Assembly (NCBI GenBank): GCA_016790165.1
Contig: JAEUPL010000036.1
Coordinates: 1-39,850, forward strand
From: Burkholderiales bacterium
GTDB lineage: Bacteria; Pseudomonadota; Gammaproteobacteria; Burkholderiales; Casimicrobiaceae
Direction: 5' to 3'
Length of the DNA: 39,850 nucleotides
Made by a program: the position numbers and the translations under genes. Positions 25,781 to 33,408 of this stretch are shown here, piece by piece (position 1 is the stretch's first letter; each line of letters begins with the position of its first letter). Below the pieces are notes generated by a model. That model was not told the origin of the DNA. It did not search any database and saw only the letters and a list, made by a program, of their open reading frames with translations.

Positions 25781-25856
25781 TGGCTCCCCGACCTGGGCTC
25801 GAACCAGGGACCTACGGATTAACAGTCCGGCGCTCTACCGACTGAGCTATCGGGGA
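25781..25856 (-). tRNA. tRNA-Asn(GTT)
   Basis: 76 bases on the minus strand, including an encoded CCA. The acceptor stem is TCCCCGA/TCGGGGA, the D arm is AGCTCAGTCGGTAGAGC, the anticodon loop CTGTTAA has GTT, and the T arm has GGTTCGAGCC. It lies 64 bp behind pgsA on the same strand and has its own terminator. Confidence 0.98.
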
Positions 25857-25920
25857 ATCGAAGCTTTGAATTATAGCCACAAGTCCGCACGTTGCGCAAA
25901 CGAGGGAGCCCTCGCGTCCG

Positions 25921-26523
25921 CTATCGAACGTCGTCCTGCTTCTCGATTATCGGTTGCGGTTTGCTCAGGTGCGGCCACGCCAGCCTGAGGTAATAGAACA
26001 TGGACCAAAGGGTCAGGCCCGCAGCAATCCAGAGCGCCACGGTGCCGAGCAATGGCGTGGGAATGCCGGGAAAGAAGGGTTCGTAGAGCAGGAGCGCAAT
26101 CAACGCGGTGATCTGTGCCGCGGTCTTGAACTTGCCCACCGTGTTCACGGCGACGCTTCTTGACTGACCAATCTTGGCCATCCATTCGCGCAACGCGGAG
26201 ATTGCAATTTCGCGACCTACGATGACAAACGCCAGCACCGCATCGGCACGCTTCATTTGCACCAGCAGCAGCAAGGCAGCGGCCACCATCAGCTTGTCGG
26301 CCACTGGGTCCAGAAAGGCACCAAACGCCGACCCCTGCTTGAGGCGTCTCGCGGCAAAACCATCCGCCCAATCGGTGATTGCGGCAATCGTGAAGATCCA
26401 GGCGCCGGTCCAGTTTTGTTGCGTCGGCGTTAGCCAGTCGTGCGGCAGGTAGTACACGCCGACAAAGGCAGGGATCAGCGCGATGCGAATCCAGGTCAGC
26501 GTGGTGGGAATGTTGAGCCGCAT
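25921..26523 (-). CDS. pgsA: CDP-diacylglycerol--glycerol-3-phosphate 3-phosphatidyltransferase
   Basis: 200 residues, a multi-pass inner-membrane enzyme making phosphatidylglycerol phosphate. The CDP-alcohol phosphatidyltransferase motif is complete: D51, D54-G-x2-A-R, G, D72 and D76 (DWADGFAARR, then FLDPVADKL). The N-terminus MRLNIPTTLTWIRI is typical of PgsA. The linkage with a tRNA gene downstream recurs in proteobacteria. Confidence 0.96.
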   Translation of the reverse strand: MRLNIPTTLTWIRIALIPAFVGVYYLPHDWLTPTQQNWTGAWIFTIAAITDWADGFAARRLKQGSAFGAFLDPVADKLMVAAALLLLVQMKRADAVLAFVIVGREIAISALREWMAKIGQSRSVAVNTVGKFKTAAQITALIALLLYEPFFPGIPTPLLGTVALWIAAGLTLWSMFYYLRLAWPHLSKPQPIIEKQDDVR

Positions 26524-26588
26524 GCGTGCATTTTGTCATGCAGCGGAGCGCGTGGCGCTGCAATGAGGCTGACTTGCCGCCCTAAGAC

Positions 26589-27173
26589 TTATCGCCCCAT
26601 CCACTTCTGCGCAAGCGGGAACGGACGCGTACGCAGGCCATCGAGCAACTCGTGCACTGTCGCGCCATGCACGATCAACTCATGATTCACGGCCTTGACC
26701 AGACCGACTTCGACGGAATGGCGAATCCATGCGATCAGGTGGTCGTAGTAACCCGCCACGTTGAGCAGACCGCAGAGCTTGCGATGGTAGTCAAGCTGGC
26801 TCCAGGTCAGCGCTTCGAACAACTCGTCCAGCGTACCGAAGCCCCCCGGCATTGCAATCACGGCATCGGCCAACCCGAGCATCATCGCCTTGCGGCTGTG
26901 CATGTCGGGCACCACGTGCATGGTGGTCAACCCCTTGTGCTCGACTTCGAGCGCCTTGAGCGCCTCGGGAATCACGCCAATGACTTCGCCGCCCGCAGCC
27001 AACGCCGCATCAGCAATCGTGCCCATGAGGCCCACGCCGCCGCCGCCGTAGACCAGCCCGATCCCCTGCTCCGCCAGCGTACGCCCGACCTCAATGGCGG
27101 CAGCCTTGTACGCCGGGTTATTGCCGACGTTCGCACCGCAGTAGACGACGATGCGTTTGATTGAATTGCTCAA
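26589..27173 (-). CDS. LOG-family protein (TIGR00730 Rossmann-fold nucleoside phosphoribohydrolase)
   Basis: 194 residues with the LOG signature PGGFGTLDE (P109-E117) and the upstream R94-K95 pair. Characterised members cleave nucleoside 5'-monophosphates, including cytokinin ribotides, at the N-glycosidic bond. The start is TTG, with AGAGG about 10 bases upstream that overlaps the end of the Bug-family gene; no ATG fits. Housekeeping hydrolysis of nucleotides is the safest reading. Confidence 0.9.
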   Translation of the reverse strand: MSNSIKRIVVYCGANVGNNPAYKAAAIEVGRTLAEQGIGLVYGGGGVGLMGTIADAALAAGGEVIGVIPEALKALEVEHKGLTTMHVVPDMHSRKAMMLGLADAVIAMPGGFGTLDELFEALTWSQLDYHRKLCGLLNVAGYYDHLIAWIRHSVEVGLVKAVNHELIVHGATVHELLDGLRTRPFPLAQKWMGR

Positions 27174-27176
27174 CGC

Positions 27177-28142
27177 CTAGTCCTCTTTCATGCCTGAAAC
27201 CTTCACCACCGCCGCGAGGCGCGCCTTTTCCTCGGCTACAAATTGCACGAACGACGCGCGTGTGCCGCCCACCGGCTCAATACCTGATGACTTCAGGCGA
27301 TTGGCAATCTCCGGCATTTTCATCGCGGCGTCGACGGCAGCGGCCACTTTGTCCAGGATGTCGGGCGCGACGCCGGCGGGTGCGTGCACGCCCGCCCAGT
27401 GAGCGATCTTGACCTCGGGGAATCCCTGCTCGGTCGCGGTCGATAGCTGGTTGTACGACGAAATTCGCGTCGTCCACGTGTTCGCCAGCGCCTTCATCTT
27501 GCCACCGGTGATCTTGGGCAAGGAAACGATGCTGGCTTCGCTCGTGGCGTGCACCTGACCGGCCATGATGGCCGTAGCGCTTTCGTTGCCGCTCTTGTAG
27601 GGCACCACCTGCAGCTTCGCGCCGTACTTGCTCTTCAAGATTTCCGCGACGAAGTGCGGCGTGCTGCCGGTGCCTGCGGTGGCAAAGTTGAATCCATCCG
27701 GGCTCTTTTTCGACGCCTCCACGAATTCCTTGAGCGTGCCGTAACTCGCGTTGGGCGGCGCCACGATGATGGACGGGGCCAGCGCAATCATGACCACCGG
27801 CACCAAATCAGACTCCTTGAACGGCATCGACTTCTTGATCATGTGGTTCGAGATCACACCGGCCGCACTGATCAGAAACGTATAGCCGTCCGGTGCGCTC
27901 CTGACCACAGAGTCGGCCCCGAGCGTGCCACCCGCCCCAGGTCTGTTGTCAATCACCACGGGCTGCCCCAGCACCTTCGACGCGCCCTCTGCCGCCGCGC
28001 GCGCCATCAGATCATTGGCACCGCCGGCGGCGAATGGCACCACGAACTTGATCGGCTTACCAGGCCAGACCTGGCTGTGGACGGCGCTCGCCGCGCTGAG
28101 GCAGCAGAACAAAAGGGTCGTGCGAAACAGGGTGGAATTCAT
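27177..28142 (-). CDS. Bug-family (TctC) tripartite tricarboxylate periplasmic receptor
   Basis: 321 residues. A signal peptide ends near SAVHSQ, then come WPGKPIKFVVPFAAGGANDLMAR and QPVVIDNRPGAGGTLGADSV, the standard N-terminal lobe blocks of Bug solute receptors, with APDGYTFLIS after them. Ligands are usually carboxylates. No TctA/TctB membrane genes are here, so it is an orphan receptor. It starts with an ATGA overlap on the Nudix gene. Confidence 0.94.
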   Translation of the reverse strand: MNSTLFRTTLLFCCLSAASAVHSQVWPGKPIKFVVPFAAGGANDLMARAAAEGASKVLGQPVVIDNRPGAGGTLGADSVVRSAPDGYTFLISAAGVISNHMIKKSMPFKESDLVPVVMIALAPSIIVAPPNASYGTLKEFVEASKKSPDGFNFATAGTGSTPHFVAEILKSKYGAKLQVVPYKSGNESATAIMAGQVHATSEASIVSLPKITGGKMKALANTWTTRISSYNQLSTATEQGFPEVKIAHWAGVHAPAGVAPDILDKVAAAVDAAMKMPEIANRLKSSGIEPVGGTRASFVQFVAEEKARLAAVVKVSGMKED

Positions 28143-28762
28143 CGGTGGGCCCCGGAAACAAAAGCGGCGCTACCAGCGCGCCGGAGAGTTAATTCAATCA
28201 TGCGTTGCGTCTCGGCGCCGAACGCGGTGTCGCTCACCATCTCACTGAGCGCAAACCAGCGACAGGCATGCGACTCCTCAGCGTTCAGCGCCAACGACTG
28301 CCCCGAGTTCGCACCGGCCTCGATATCCGCAACAAAAAGATAGCGAAGGTCGTAATGCCAATGCGCCGGCTCGTCTGCGCGTGCAGGTATCGCGTGTACA
28401 TCCACGTCAAATAGCGCCGCATCGTCAGCCGGCGAAACAAAGCGAGCGAGCCCAGTCTCCTCGCGCAGCTCACGCTCGGCGGCCGCGCGCCACGACGCGT
28501 CGCTGTCATCGATGTGTCCACCGGGTTGCAACCAACGATTGAGCTTGCGATGGTGGATCATCGCCGCATAGCGGCCGGTGCAATCCACCACCCAAGCCGA
28601 CGCCGTCAAATGTCCTTCGAGCACACCGCGTTGCCAGGGCTTGGCGTGTCGATCAAGCAGCCCAAGCGTTGCATCAGCGTGCTGGCGCGTGATCGCGTAG
28701 GGTGTCTGCGCCGCGTAGCGCTTCAGATCAGCACGCAACGCCTGCAACTGGCCGGCGTTCAT
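28139..28762 (-). CDS. Nudix hydrolase
   Basis: 207 residues. The Nudix box occupies about G82-L105: GGHIDDSDAS followed by REL.EETGL, with Asp in place of the first Glu of the box and the REUxEExGU half complete. An N-terminal helical extension of about 45 residues precedes the domain. It hydrolyses some nucleoside-diphosphate-linked compound; the substrate is unknown. It lies between lpxR-like (3 bp upstream) and the Bug gene (4-bp overlap). Confidence 0.92.
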   Translation of the reverse strand: MNAGQLQALRADLKRYAAQTPYAITRQHADATLGLLDRHAKPWQRGVLEGHLTASAWVVDCTGRYAAMIHHRKLNRWLQPGGHIDDSDASWRAAAERELREETGLARFVSPADDAALFDVDVHAIPARADEPAHWHYDLRYLFVADIEAGANSGQSLALNAEESHACRWFALSEMVSDTAFGAETQRMIELTLRRAGSAAFVSGAHR

Positions 28763-28765
28763 GCG

Positions 28766-29905
28766 CTACAGCGGTCCGGAGACGGTGATGGCGCCGTATC
28801 TCGGTGCGCTAGATTGCCCGACGAACTCACGTGTGCGGAACACGCGAACGTAGGCGATCTTGTACTTGCCAATGTTGGCCGCCACGCCGACCGCCGCGTC
28901 GGCCACGATGCGCTCCTTGCGTACGGAATGCGAGTCGCGAATCGTATTGCCATCAAGAAAGATGTTGCGCACCACCGCGCGGGCATCGAGGGAGGCAAAC
29001 ACGTGGGCGCCGATGTCGCGTGTGAACTGGCGGACGGTGCTGTCTGCTCGCGGCGCGGCATTGTCACCCGCAGGTCGAATCGGTGATGTGCCGAAGTCGT
29101 CGGGCAACCCCCAACCGCCGCGAAGCTCGAAGCCGACATTGCCGTACGTCGCGACGTTGCCTACCGACCAGCCAAAGTGCGGAATCAGATCCATGCCGAA
29201 GCCCTCGTGCCGGTCGGGAAACTGGAGCAACTCACTGCGGTACTTGCGCTCATAGACGACCTGGGCGCCGAACTCATTGCCGAGCTGGTTGCTCCAGCCC
29301 TGAAAACGGTCGAACCCCCGAACGCGGTGGATGAAATCCTGCATTTCCTTGGCGCGGGACCACGGCCCGACCACGCCGAGGTTGATTTCGTACGAATCGA
29401 GCCGGCGCTTGGAGCGCGTATTGAAACCGAATCCGAGGTACGTCCAGCCGGCGTAGGGGCGATCAGCGCTGATCAGGCTGGTCGCCGCGCGATCACGCGG
29501 GGTGTACATCGCCTGTCCGAAGGTGACGATCACGTTGCCCTCGTCCACGGCGAGCGGATAGACCTGTCGAAACAATCGCCCGGCTTGCTGCAACCACGGT
29601 GGCAGGCAGTCGTCGTCCGCAAAACTGCGCACGTTGGGCGACGCCCAGGCGAGCTTGGCGCCGCTGGTGTAGTCCTGATCGCGGTTGGCGAACAGGTCGT
29701 TGTCGAGCGTGAAGCGATAGGTGCCCTCGTACTTGCGCATCGCATCGAGCGGCCGGTCGCCGGACGCGCAGCGCGCGGTCGGCGCCGCCGTGTCCTGCGC
29801 TTGGGCAGCCTGCGGCATGTTGAAGACGATCTGCGCTGCGTACACGGCGAGGGACGCGGCGAGGCGCAGCGACGGCGCCGGGGAAAATGGGGTTGTCATG
29901 CTCAC
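28766..29905 (-). CDS. lpxR: LpxR-like lipid A 3'-O-deacylase (DUF2219)
   Basis: 379 residues. A signal peptide (ends near QAAQAQ) is followed by the LpxR pattern: TLDNDLFANRDQDYTSG with the N69-D70 pair and T80, PYAGWTYLGFG, then a DFIHRVRGFDRFQGWSNQL block holding the family His. LpxR is an outer-membrane barrel that removes the 3'-acyloxyacyl group from lipid A. Length is above that of Salmonella LpxR, with an N-terminal extra stretch. It is first in the lpxR-nudix-bug-LOG string and diverges from the CRP-type gene. Confidence 0.87.
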   Translation of the reverse strand: MSMTTPFSPAPSLRLAASLAVYAAQIVFNMPQAAQAQDTAAPTARCASGDRPLDAMRKYEGTYRFTLDNDLFANRDQDYTSGAKLAWASPNVRSFADDDCLPPWLQQAGRLFRQVYPLAVDEGNVIVTFGQAMYTPRDRAATSLISADRPYAGWTYLGFGFNTRSKRRLDSYEINLGVVGPWSRAKEMQDFIHRVRGFDRFQGWSNQLGNEFGAQVVYERKYRSELLQFPDRHEGFGMDLIPHFGWSVGNVATYGNVGFELRGGWGLPDDFGTSPIRPAGDNAAPRADSTVRQFTRDIGAHVFASLDARAVVRNIFLDGNTIRDSHSVRKERIVADAAVGVAANIGKYKIAYVRVFRTREFVGQSSAPRYGAITVSGPL

Positions 29906-30055
29906 ACACGAACGAATCGGCCTGGACGTATTTTGGCCGATGCGGCGGTGCCGAGGTCGGTCGTCGAAAGCGGTCGGCTCGCCGCGCTATCTGCACGAAA
30001 GAGGGCGACCCTGCGCACGAAACCCGCACTTTGCGCTACTGTTGACAGCGTGAAC

Positions 30056-30757
30056 ATGACATCCGACGCCCCGCCCCCGCACCTTGACGGCAGCCACTGG
30101 CTACCGCTGTACCCGTCCCTCGCCGGGGTGCCGCAGGCCGATCTGCTCGCGCTCCCCGTGCTCGACGTGCCGGGCGGCACCGTGCTATTTTCTGCCGGGC
30201 AGCCCTGCCAGGGTTTTCCGATGCTGCTCTCCGGGGAAGTTCAGGTGTCTCGGCAATCCGGCGAAGGCCGTTCGCTCGAGCTCTACCGCGTGACTCCGGG
30301 TGAAATTTGCCTGGTGTCGTCCGCGGGTCTCTTCTCGCACACGCCGATGTCCGCCACCGGGGTCGCAACGCGCCCGACGCGACTCGCGCTGGTGCCGCCG
30401 GGAACCTTCCTGCGCTGGCTGGCGGTGAGTGACTTCCGCGAAAGCGTGCTGAGCATGTTCGCAGCGCGCATGGCGGACCTGACGGCACTGGTCGACGCGG
30501 TGGCCTTCCGGCGCCTGGACCAACGCCTCGCTGCGGCGCTGCTTGGCCGCGGTCAGGATGTGGCGGTCACCCATCAGGCGTTGGCTGACGAACTGGGCAC
30601 CGTGCGTGAAATCGTGACCCGACTGCTGCACCGCTTTGAACGCGATGGCTGGATTGCCCTTTCGCGAGAGCACATCCGAATCGTGCACAGTGCCGCACTG
30701 CGGACGCTGGCAGCGGGCGATGCGCCAGAGCGCGCCGCGGTCCGTAAACCGGCATGA
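30056..30757 (+). CDS. Crp/Fnr-family transcriptional regulator
   Basis: 233 residues: a cyclic-nucleotide-binding-like beta-roll (about 30-125, VLFSAGQPCQGFPMLLSGEV), a dimer helix and a C-terminal HTH. The recognition helix reads GTVREIVTRLLHRF with R184, E185 and R189 in the positions of CRP R180, E181 and R185, which predicts TGTGA-type half-sites. There is no N-terminal Cys cluster, so it is not an oxygen-sensing FNR. The cAMP-contact residues are not conserved well enough to call a ligand. ATG at 30056 is chosen; GTG at 30050 is possible. A matching box lies just behind the gene, in front of a DUF2892 gene. Confidence 0.92.
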   Translation: MTSDAPPPHLDGSHWLPLYPSLAGVPQADLLALPVLDVPGGTVLFSAGQPCQGFPMLLSGEVQVSRQSGEGRSLELYRVTPGEICLVSSAGLFSHTPMSATGVATRPTRLALVPPGTFLRWLAVSDFRESVLSMFAARMADLTALVDAVAFRRLDQRLAAALLGRGQDVAVTHQALADELGTVREIVTRLLHRFERDGWIALSREHIRIVHSAALRTLAAGDAPERAAVRKPA

Positions 30758-30758
30758 A

Positions 30759-30774
30759 TGTGACTTGAGTCACT
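30759..30774 (+). promoter_or_regulatory. CRP-like operator in front of the DUF2892 gene
   Basis: TGTGACTTGAGTCACT matches the CRP consensus TGTGA-N6-TCACA at 9 of 10 fixed positions. It starts one base after the regulator stop codon. A TGAAAT sequence at 30796-30801 would sit at -10 if the box is centred at -41.5, giving class II geometry. Confidence 0.65.
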
Positions 30775-30872
30775 GACGCTGCTCACTCAACCTGTTGAAA
30801 TGATCGCAAGGTCATCGCGCAACGATGATCGTGGAATCAGCCTTCAACCGCTAGACATCAGGGAGCCTTCAC

Positions 30873-31067
30873 ATGAACAAGAACGTTGGCGGCATTGACC
30901 GCATCGCCCGCATCACCGTCGGGATCGTACTCATCGCACTGGCCGCCACCGGCACCGTCGGCTGGTGGGGTTGGTTGGGCGTCGTGCCGCTGGCAACAGG
31001 AGCCCTTGGCTGGTGCCCGCCGTATGCGATGTTCGGCTGGAGCACGTGCAAGACCAAGACCCCCTAG
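30873..31067 (+). CDS. DUF2892 (YgaP-anchor-like) membrane protein
   Basis: 64 residues with two hydrophobic segments and the typical start MNKNVGGIDRIARI, followed near the C-terminus by GWCPPYAMFGWSTC, with two cysteines. This is the DUF2892 fold, often encoded beside Crp/Fnr regulators in betaproteobacteria. A GGGAG site lies 8 bases upstream of the ATG. Function is unknown; a link to sulfane sulfur handling is known only for fused forms. It ends before a bidirectional terminator. Confidence 0.92.
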   Translation: MNKNVGGIDRIARITVGIVLIALAATGTVGWWGWLGVVPLATGALGWCPPYAMFGWSTCKTKTP

Positions 31068-31082
31068 TCCGGCCTGCACAAT

Positions 31083-31114
31083 GCAAAAAGCGCAGCGATC
31101 GCTGCGCTTTTTGC
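31083..31114. terminator. Bidirectional terminator between DUF2892 and hsp20
   Basis: A perfect 32-base palindrome with a GC-rich core (gcgcagcga and tcgctgcgc), flanked by AAAAA on the left and TTTTT on the right. It sits between two convergent genes ending at 31067 and 31128, so it serves both strands. Confidence 0.95.
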
Positions 31115-31127
31115 TTTTGATCGAGCG

Positions 31128-31550
31128 TCAATCCACCGTCAGCCGGCGCGTGCTGCTCGCGGCCTTCTTGGGCAGCGTCAATGCCAGCACGCCGTTGTCG
31201 TACTTCGCTTTGGCCTGCGCCGCGTCAATCTCCACAGGCAACTGGAAGCTTCGCGACACCGCGCCGTAGTAGCGTTCGCTGCGCAGCACTTTCTCTCCTT
31301 CGGTCTGCCGGTCTTCCTGCTTGACTTCGGCGCGTAGCGTGACGACGTTGCCGTCGATGCCGACGTGAATTTCGTCCTTGTTGACACCGGGCAGCTCCGC
31401 GTTCACGACGTAGCTCGCCTCGGTTTCTTTCACGTCGATCTTGATCTGCGCCGGCAGCGTGTCACCGTGCAGGGGTTTGATGAAATAGCCTGGCGTGAAG
31501 TCCCGGAAAAAGTCGTCCAGCAGGCTGTTGCGCGATACCAGTGGGTTCAT
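31128..31550 (-). CDS. Hsp20/alpha-crystallin small heat-shock protein
   Basis: 140 residues, an ATP-independent holdase chaperone. The alpha-crystallin domain spans about 42-140, starting IKIDVKETEASYVVNAELPGV and containing VGIDGNVVTLRAEV and the strand GVLALTLPKK. The N-terminal arm is short (MNPLVSRNSLLDDFFRDF). A purine-rich AAAAAGGAGC lies before the ATG. No sigma32 promoter is clear, but a perfect FNR-type box lies 130 bp upstream of the start codon. Confidence 0.96.
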   Translation of the reverse strand: MNPLVSRNSLLDDFFRDFTPGYFIKPLHGDTLPAQIKIDVKETEASYVVNAELPGVNKDEIHVGIDGNVVTLRAEVKQEDRQTEGEKVLRSERYYGAVSRSFQLPVEIDAAQAKAKYDNGVLALTLPKKAASSTRRLTVD

Positions 31551-31679
31551 GTGCGATGCTCCTTTTTAGGGTGGTCAATGCAGCATTGCCCGGGCGAATC
31601 GCTACAGGCAGTGCCATGGTTTCTTCACCCAACGATGCGGTCGTTTTCCCGCCACCACAAGCGCGAGGAGCATCAATCC

Positions 31680-31693
31680 TTGATGTGCATCAA
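31680..31693 (-). promoter_or_regulatory. FNR/ANR-type box upstream of hsp20
   Basis: On the minus strand TTGAT-GCAC-ATCAA, a perfect match to the FNR/ANR consensus TTGAT-N4-ATCAA. It lies in the 359-bp gap between hsp20 and the S4-domain gene. The -10 expected for class II activation is poor, so the mode of action is open. The gap holds one further palindrome and no supported gene. Confidence 0.65.
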
Positions 31694-31774
31694 ACGCGCG
31701 GCTGGACGGCCAGCGTCGCCGACATACGTCCTCGCGTCACCACCTGTGCCAGGATTGGATGCCGCCAACGGACG

Positions 31775-31798
31775 CTAGGGCGTGTCAACACGCCCTAG
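31775..31798. repeat. Perfect palindrome before the S4-domain gene
   Basis: ctagggcgtg and cacgccctag arms around TCAA, 24 bases in all, with no T-run behind it on either strand. It may be a weak terminator, a protein site or a small repeat. It is 111 bp upstream of the S4-domain gene. Confidence 0.6.
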
Positions 31799-31909
31799 TT
31801 GCCCCGCGCTGTCCGGACCGCCACACGTTGCCCGGAATCGTCCCCCTTCTGAGCGATGCTGCGCCGGACGCGCGTCACCCGACACGGTGGCGATGTCATA
31901 CTGCCGCCC

Positions 31910-32167
31910 ATGAAACGAAAACCCATCCACGTACACCACTTCACGCTGCGCGATGAGTACATTGAGCTGCACAACCTGCTCAAGCTGGTCGGCGTCACCG
32001 ACAGCGGCGGGCAAGGCAAGGCGCTCGTCGCGGCCGGCGCCGTGCAGGTGGATGATGCGCCAGAGGCGCGCAAAACCGCCAAGATTCGTGCCGGCCAGAA
32101 GGTGACGCTCGACGGCGTCACCATCCATGTCCATGCACCGGACGCCAGAACGTCCGGTAGCAGTTAA
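31910..32167 (+). CDS. S4-domain RNA-binding protein (YbcJ-like)
   Basis: 85 residues comprising little more than an S4 domain: YIELHNLLKLVGVTDSGGQGKALVAAGAVQVDD, followed by ARKTAKIRAGQKVTLDG. This pattern fits the small YbcJ/RlbA-like RNA-binding proteins. The start ATG is chosen because the N-terminal MKRKPIHVHHFTLR leads straight into the domain; the frame from 31856 adds a weak Arg-rich stretch. It is followed after 12 bp by the next gene. Confidence 0.9.
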   Translation: MKRKPIHVHHFTLRDEYIELHNLLKLVGVTDSGGQGKALVAAGAVQVDDAPEARKTAKIRAGQKVTLDGVTIHVHAPDARTSGSS

Positions 32168-32179
32168 CTGACACGTCGC

Positions 32180-32782
32180 ATGCGGATCGCCGTTGCGCTG
32201 CTGGTCATCGTCGCGGCCCTTGCCGCCGCGCGCGACTGGCGGGACCGTGAAGTCCGTCAGCCCGCGGGCGTTCTTGTAAGCACCGAGCCGGCGCAGCGGG
32301 AACTCACCGCGGCGCCGATTCAGGTTCGCGACTACACGCTCACGCCGCGTGCGCGCTTCCGGCTCGCTGCGCGCGTGCTCGCGGGCGAGCGCTACCGCTT
32401 CGCTCTGGCGGCAGATTTGATGCCGCGCGATCTGGCGTTGGGTTGGGGCGTGATGTCGGACAGCGCACTGATCAGTCAACTCGTCATCAGCCAGAGCGAC
32501 CGCTTCTACTTCTGGAAGTCGCGAAACCACGACTTACCGGCTCCGGCGGAACAAATCATCGCCAACAGCGCCAACATGCACCTGATCGCAGCCAACGAGA
32601 CCGTCGCCCAGGCGATCGACCGCGCCCGCGTGGGGCAAGTGATCGAACTTGACGGGATGCTGGTTGACGTGGCGCTACCGCAGGGACGCGGTGGCGGTGA
32701 GCTGCGCACCTCGCTCACCCGCACCGACCGCGGTGCCGGCGCCTGCGAGATCATCTACGTGGAGCGCTTTTCGATTCGCTAA
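32180..32782 (+). CDS. Conserved hypothetical secreted or membrane-anchored protein
   Basis: 200 residues. A short hydrophobic N-terminus (MRIAVALLVIVAALAAARDW) may be a signal anchor. The remainder is soluble, with a central block LALGWGVMSDSALISQLVISQSDRFYFWK and later SANMHLIAAN, then a beta-rich end with a Cys near EIIYVERFSIR. I recognise this only as a type of uncharacterised proteobacterial protein. It probably shares a transcript with the S4-domain gene. No function is claimed. Confidence 0.8.
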   Translation: MRIAVALLVIVAALAAARDWRDREVRQPAGVLVSTEPAQRELTAAPIQVRDYTLTPRARFRLAARVLAGERYRFALAADLMPRDLALGWGVMSDSALISQLVISQSDRFYFWKSRNHDLPAPAEQIIANSANMHLIAANETVAQAIDRARVGQVIELDGMLVDVALPQGRGGGELRTSLTRTDRGAGACEIIYVERFSIR

Positions 32783-32838
32783 ACCGCAGGCACCGGCTAA
32801 GCTGCGTCAATTCCCCACACCAACACAACACATTCGCC

Positions 32839-33228
32839 ATGAAGCACTTCACCCAAGTCATCCTCTACACCGATCACGACGGCCGTGCGCGCTTTCGCGA
32901 TGAGCCCATCGCGCTCGATCACGGCTCGCCGCAATCAATGCTCTCCGCCGTGCTACCCGCCACCGGACTGCAGTTGCGCGAGAGCCCGGTCGGATTTCGC
33001 AGCCAGCCGCACTGCACGCCCGCGCCGCAGTGGCTGTTCATCCTGACGGGGCACATGGAAATCGGGCTCGCCGACGGCAGCACGCGGGTATTCGGCCCGG
33101 GAGAACATTTCCTCTCCGCCGACACCCTGCCCGTCGGTGCGAGCTTCGACCCGAAACTTCACGGGCACTGGAGCGCCCAGCGCGGCGACGAACCGCTGCG
33201 CACGTTGTTTGTAAAAATTCCGGCGTAG
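32839..33228 (+). CDS. Cupin-domain protein
   Basis: 129 residues with one cupin barrel. Motif 1 spans HCTPAPQWLFILTGHMEIGLADG and motif 2 is weak (GPGEHFLSADTLPVGASFD). The usual metal-binding His-x-His of motif 1 is not complete, so a metal-free or small-ligand cupin is possible. The gene lies 56 bp after the hypothetical protein and before dispersed repeat copy B. Confidence 0.85.
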   Translation: MKHFTQVILYTDHDGRARFRDEPIALDHGSPQSMLSAVLPATGLQLRESPVGFRSQPHCTPAPQWLFILTGHMEIGLADGSTRVFGPGEHFLSADTLPVGASFDPKLHGHWSAQRGDEPLRTLFVKIPA

Positions 33229-33283
33229 GGAAACGCTGACTCCGTCCGCGCGGTAGAACAACGCACGCGACGACAGCGAACAA

Positions 33284-33317
33284 CTTTTTGCCATTAACGA
33301 CCAGCCAGCGGTCGTTA
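33284..33317. repeat. Dispersed intergenic repeat, copy B
   Basis: Matches copy A (16079-16112) at 29 of 34 positions. Inside it taacgacc and ggtcgtta (33295-33302, 33310-33317) form a perfect 8-bp inverted repeat. A second, related half-palindrome (tagcgacc...gtcgtta, 33362-33384) lies 45 bases further on, just before yaeQ. Confidence 0.65.
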
Positions 33318-33408
33318 CAGGCCATTTTCGTCATAAGTTGATTTTTCGCAATTTTGTGCTGTAGCGACCGTCTGGCAGTCGTTAGGGCCGGAAAGCTGTT
33401 AACGCCGC

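Noticed and set aside
25871-26563. 230-codon frame overlapping pgsA in another frame on the same strand
   Set aside because: No motif; pgsA in the other frame has the full CDP-alcohol phosphotransferase signature.
29177-30055. In-frame extension of the CRP-type regulator to nearly 300 additional residues upstream
   Set aside because: It runs antisense through the LpxR-like gene; the ATG at 30056 gives the normal regulator length.
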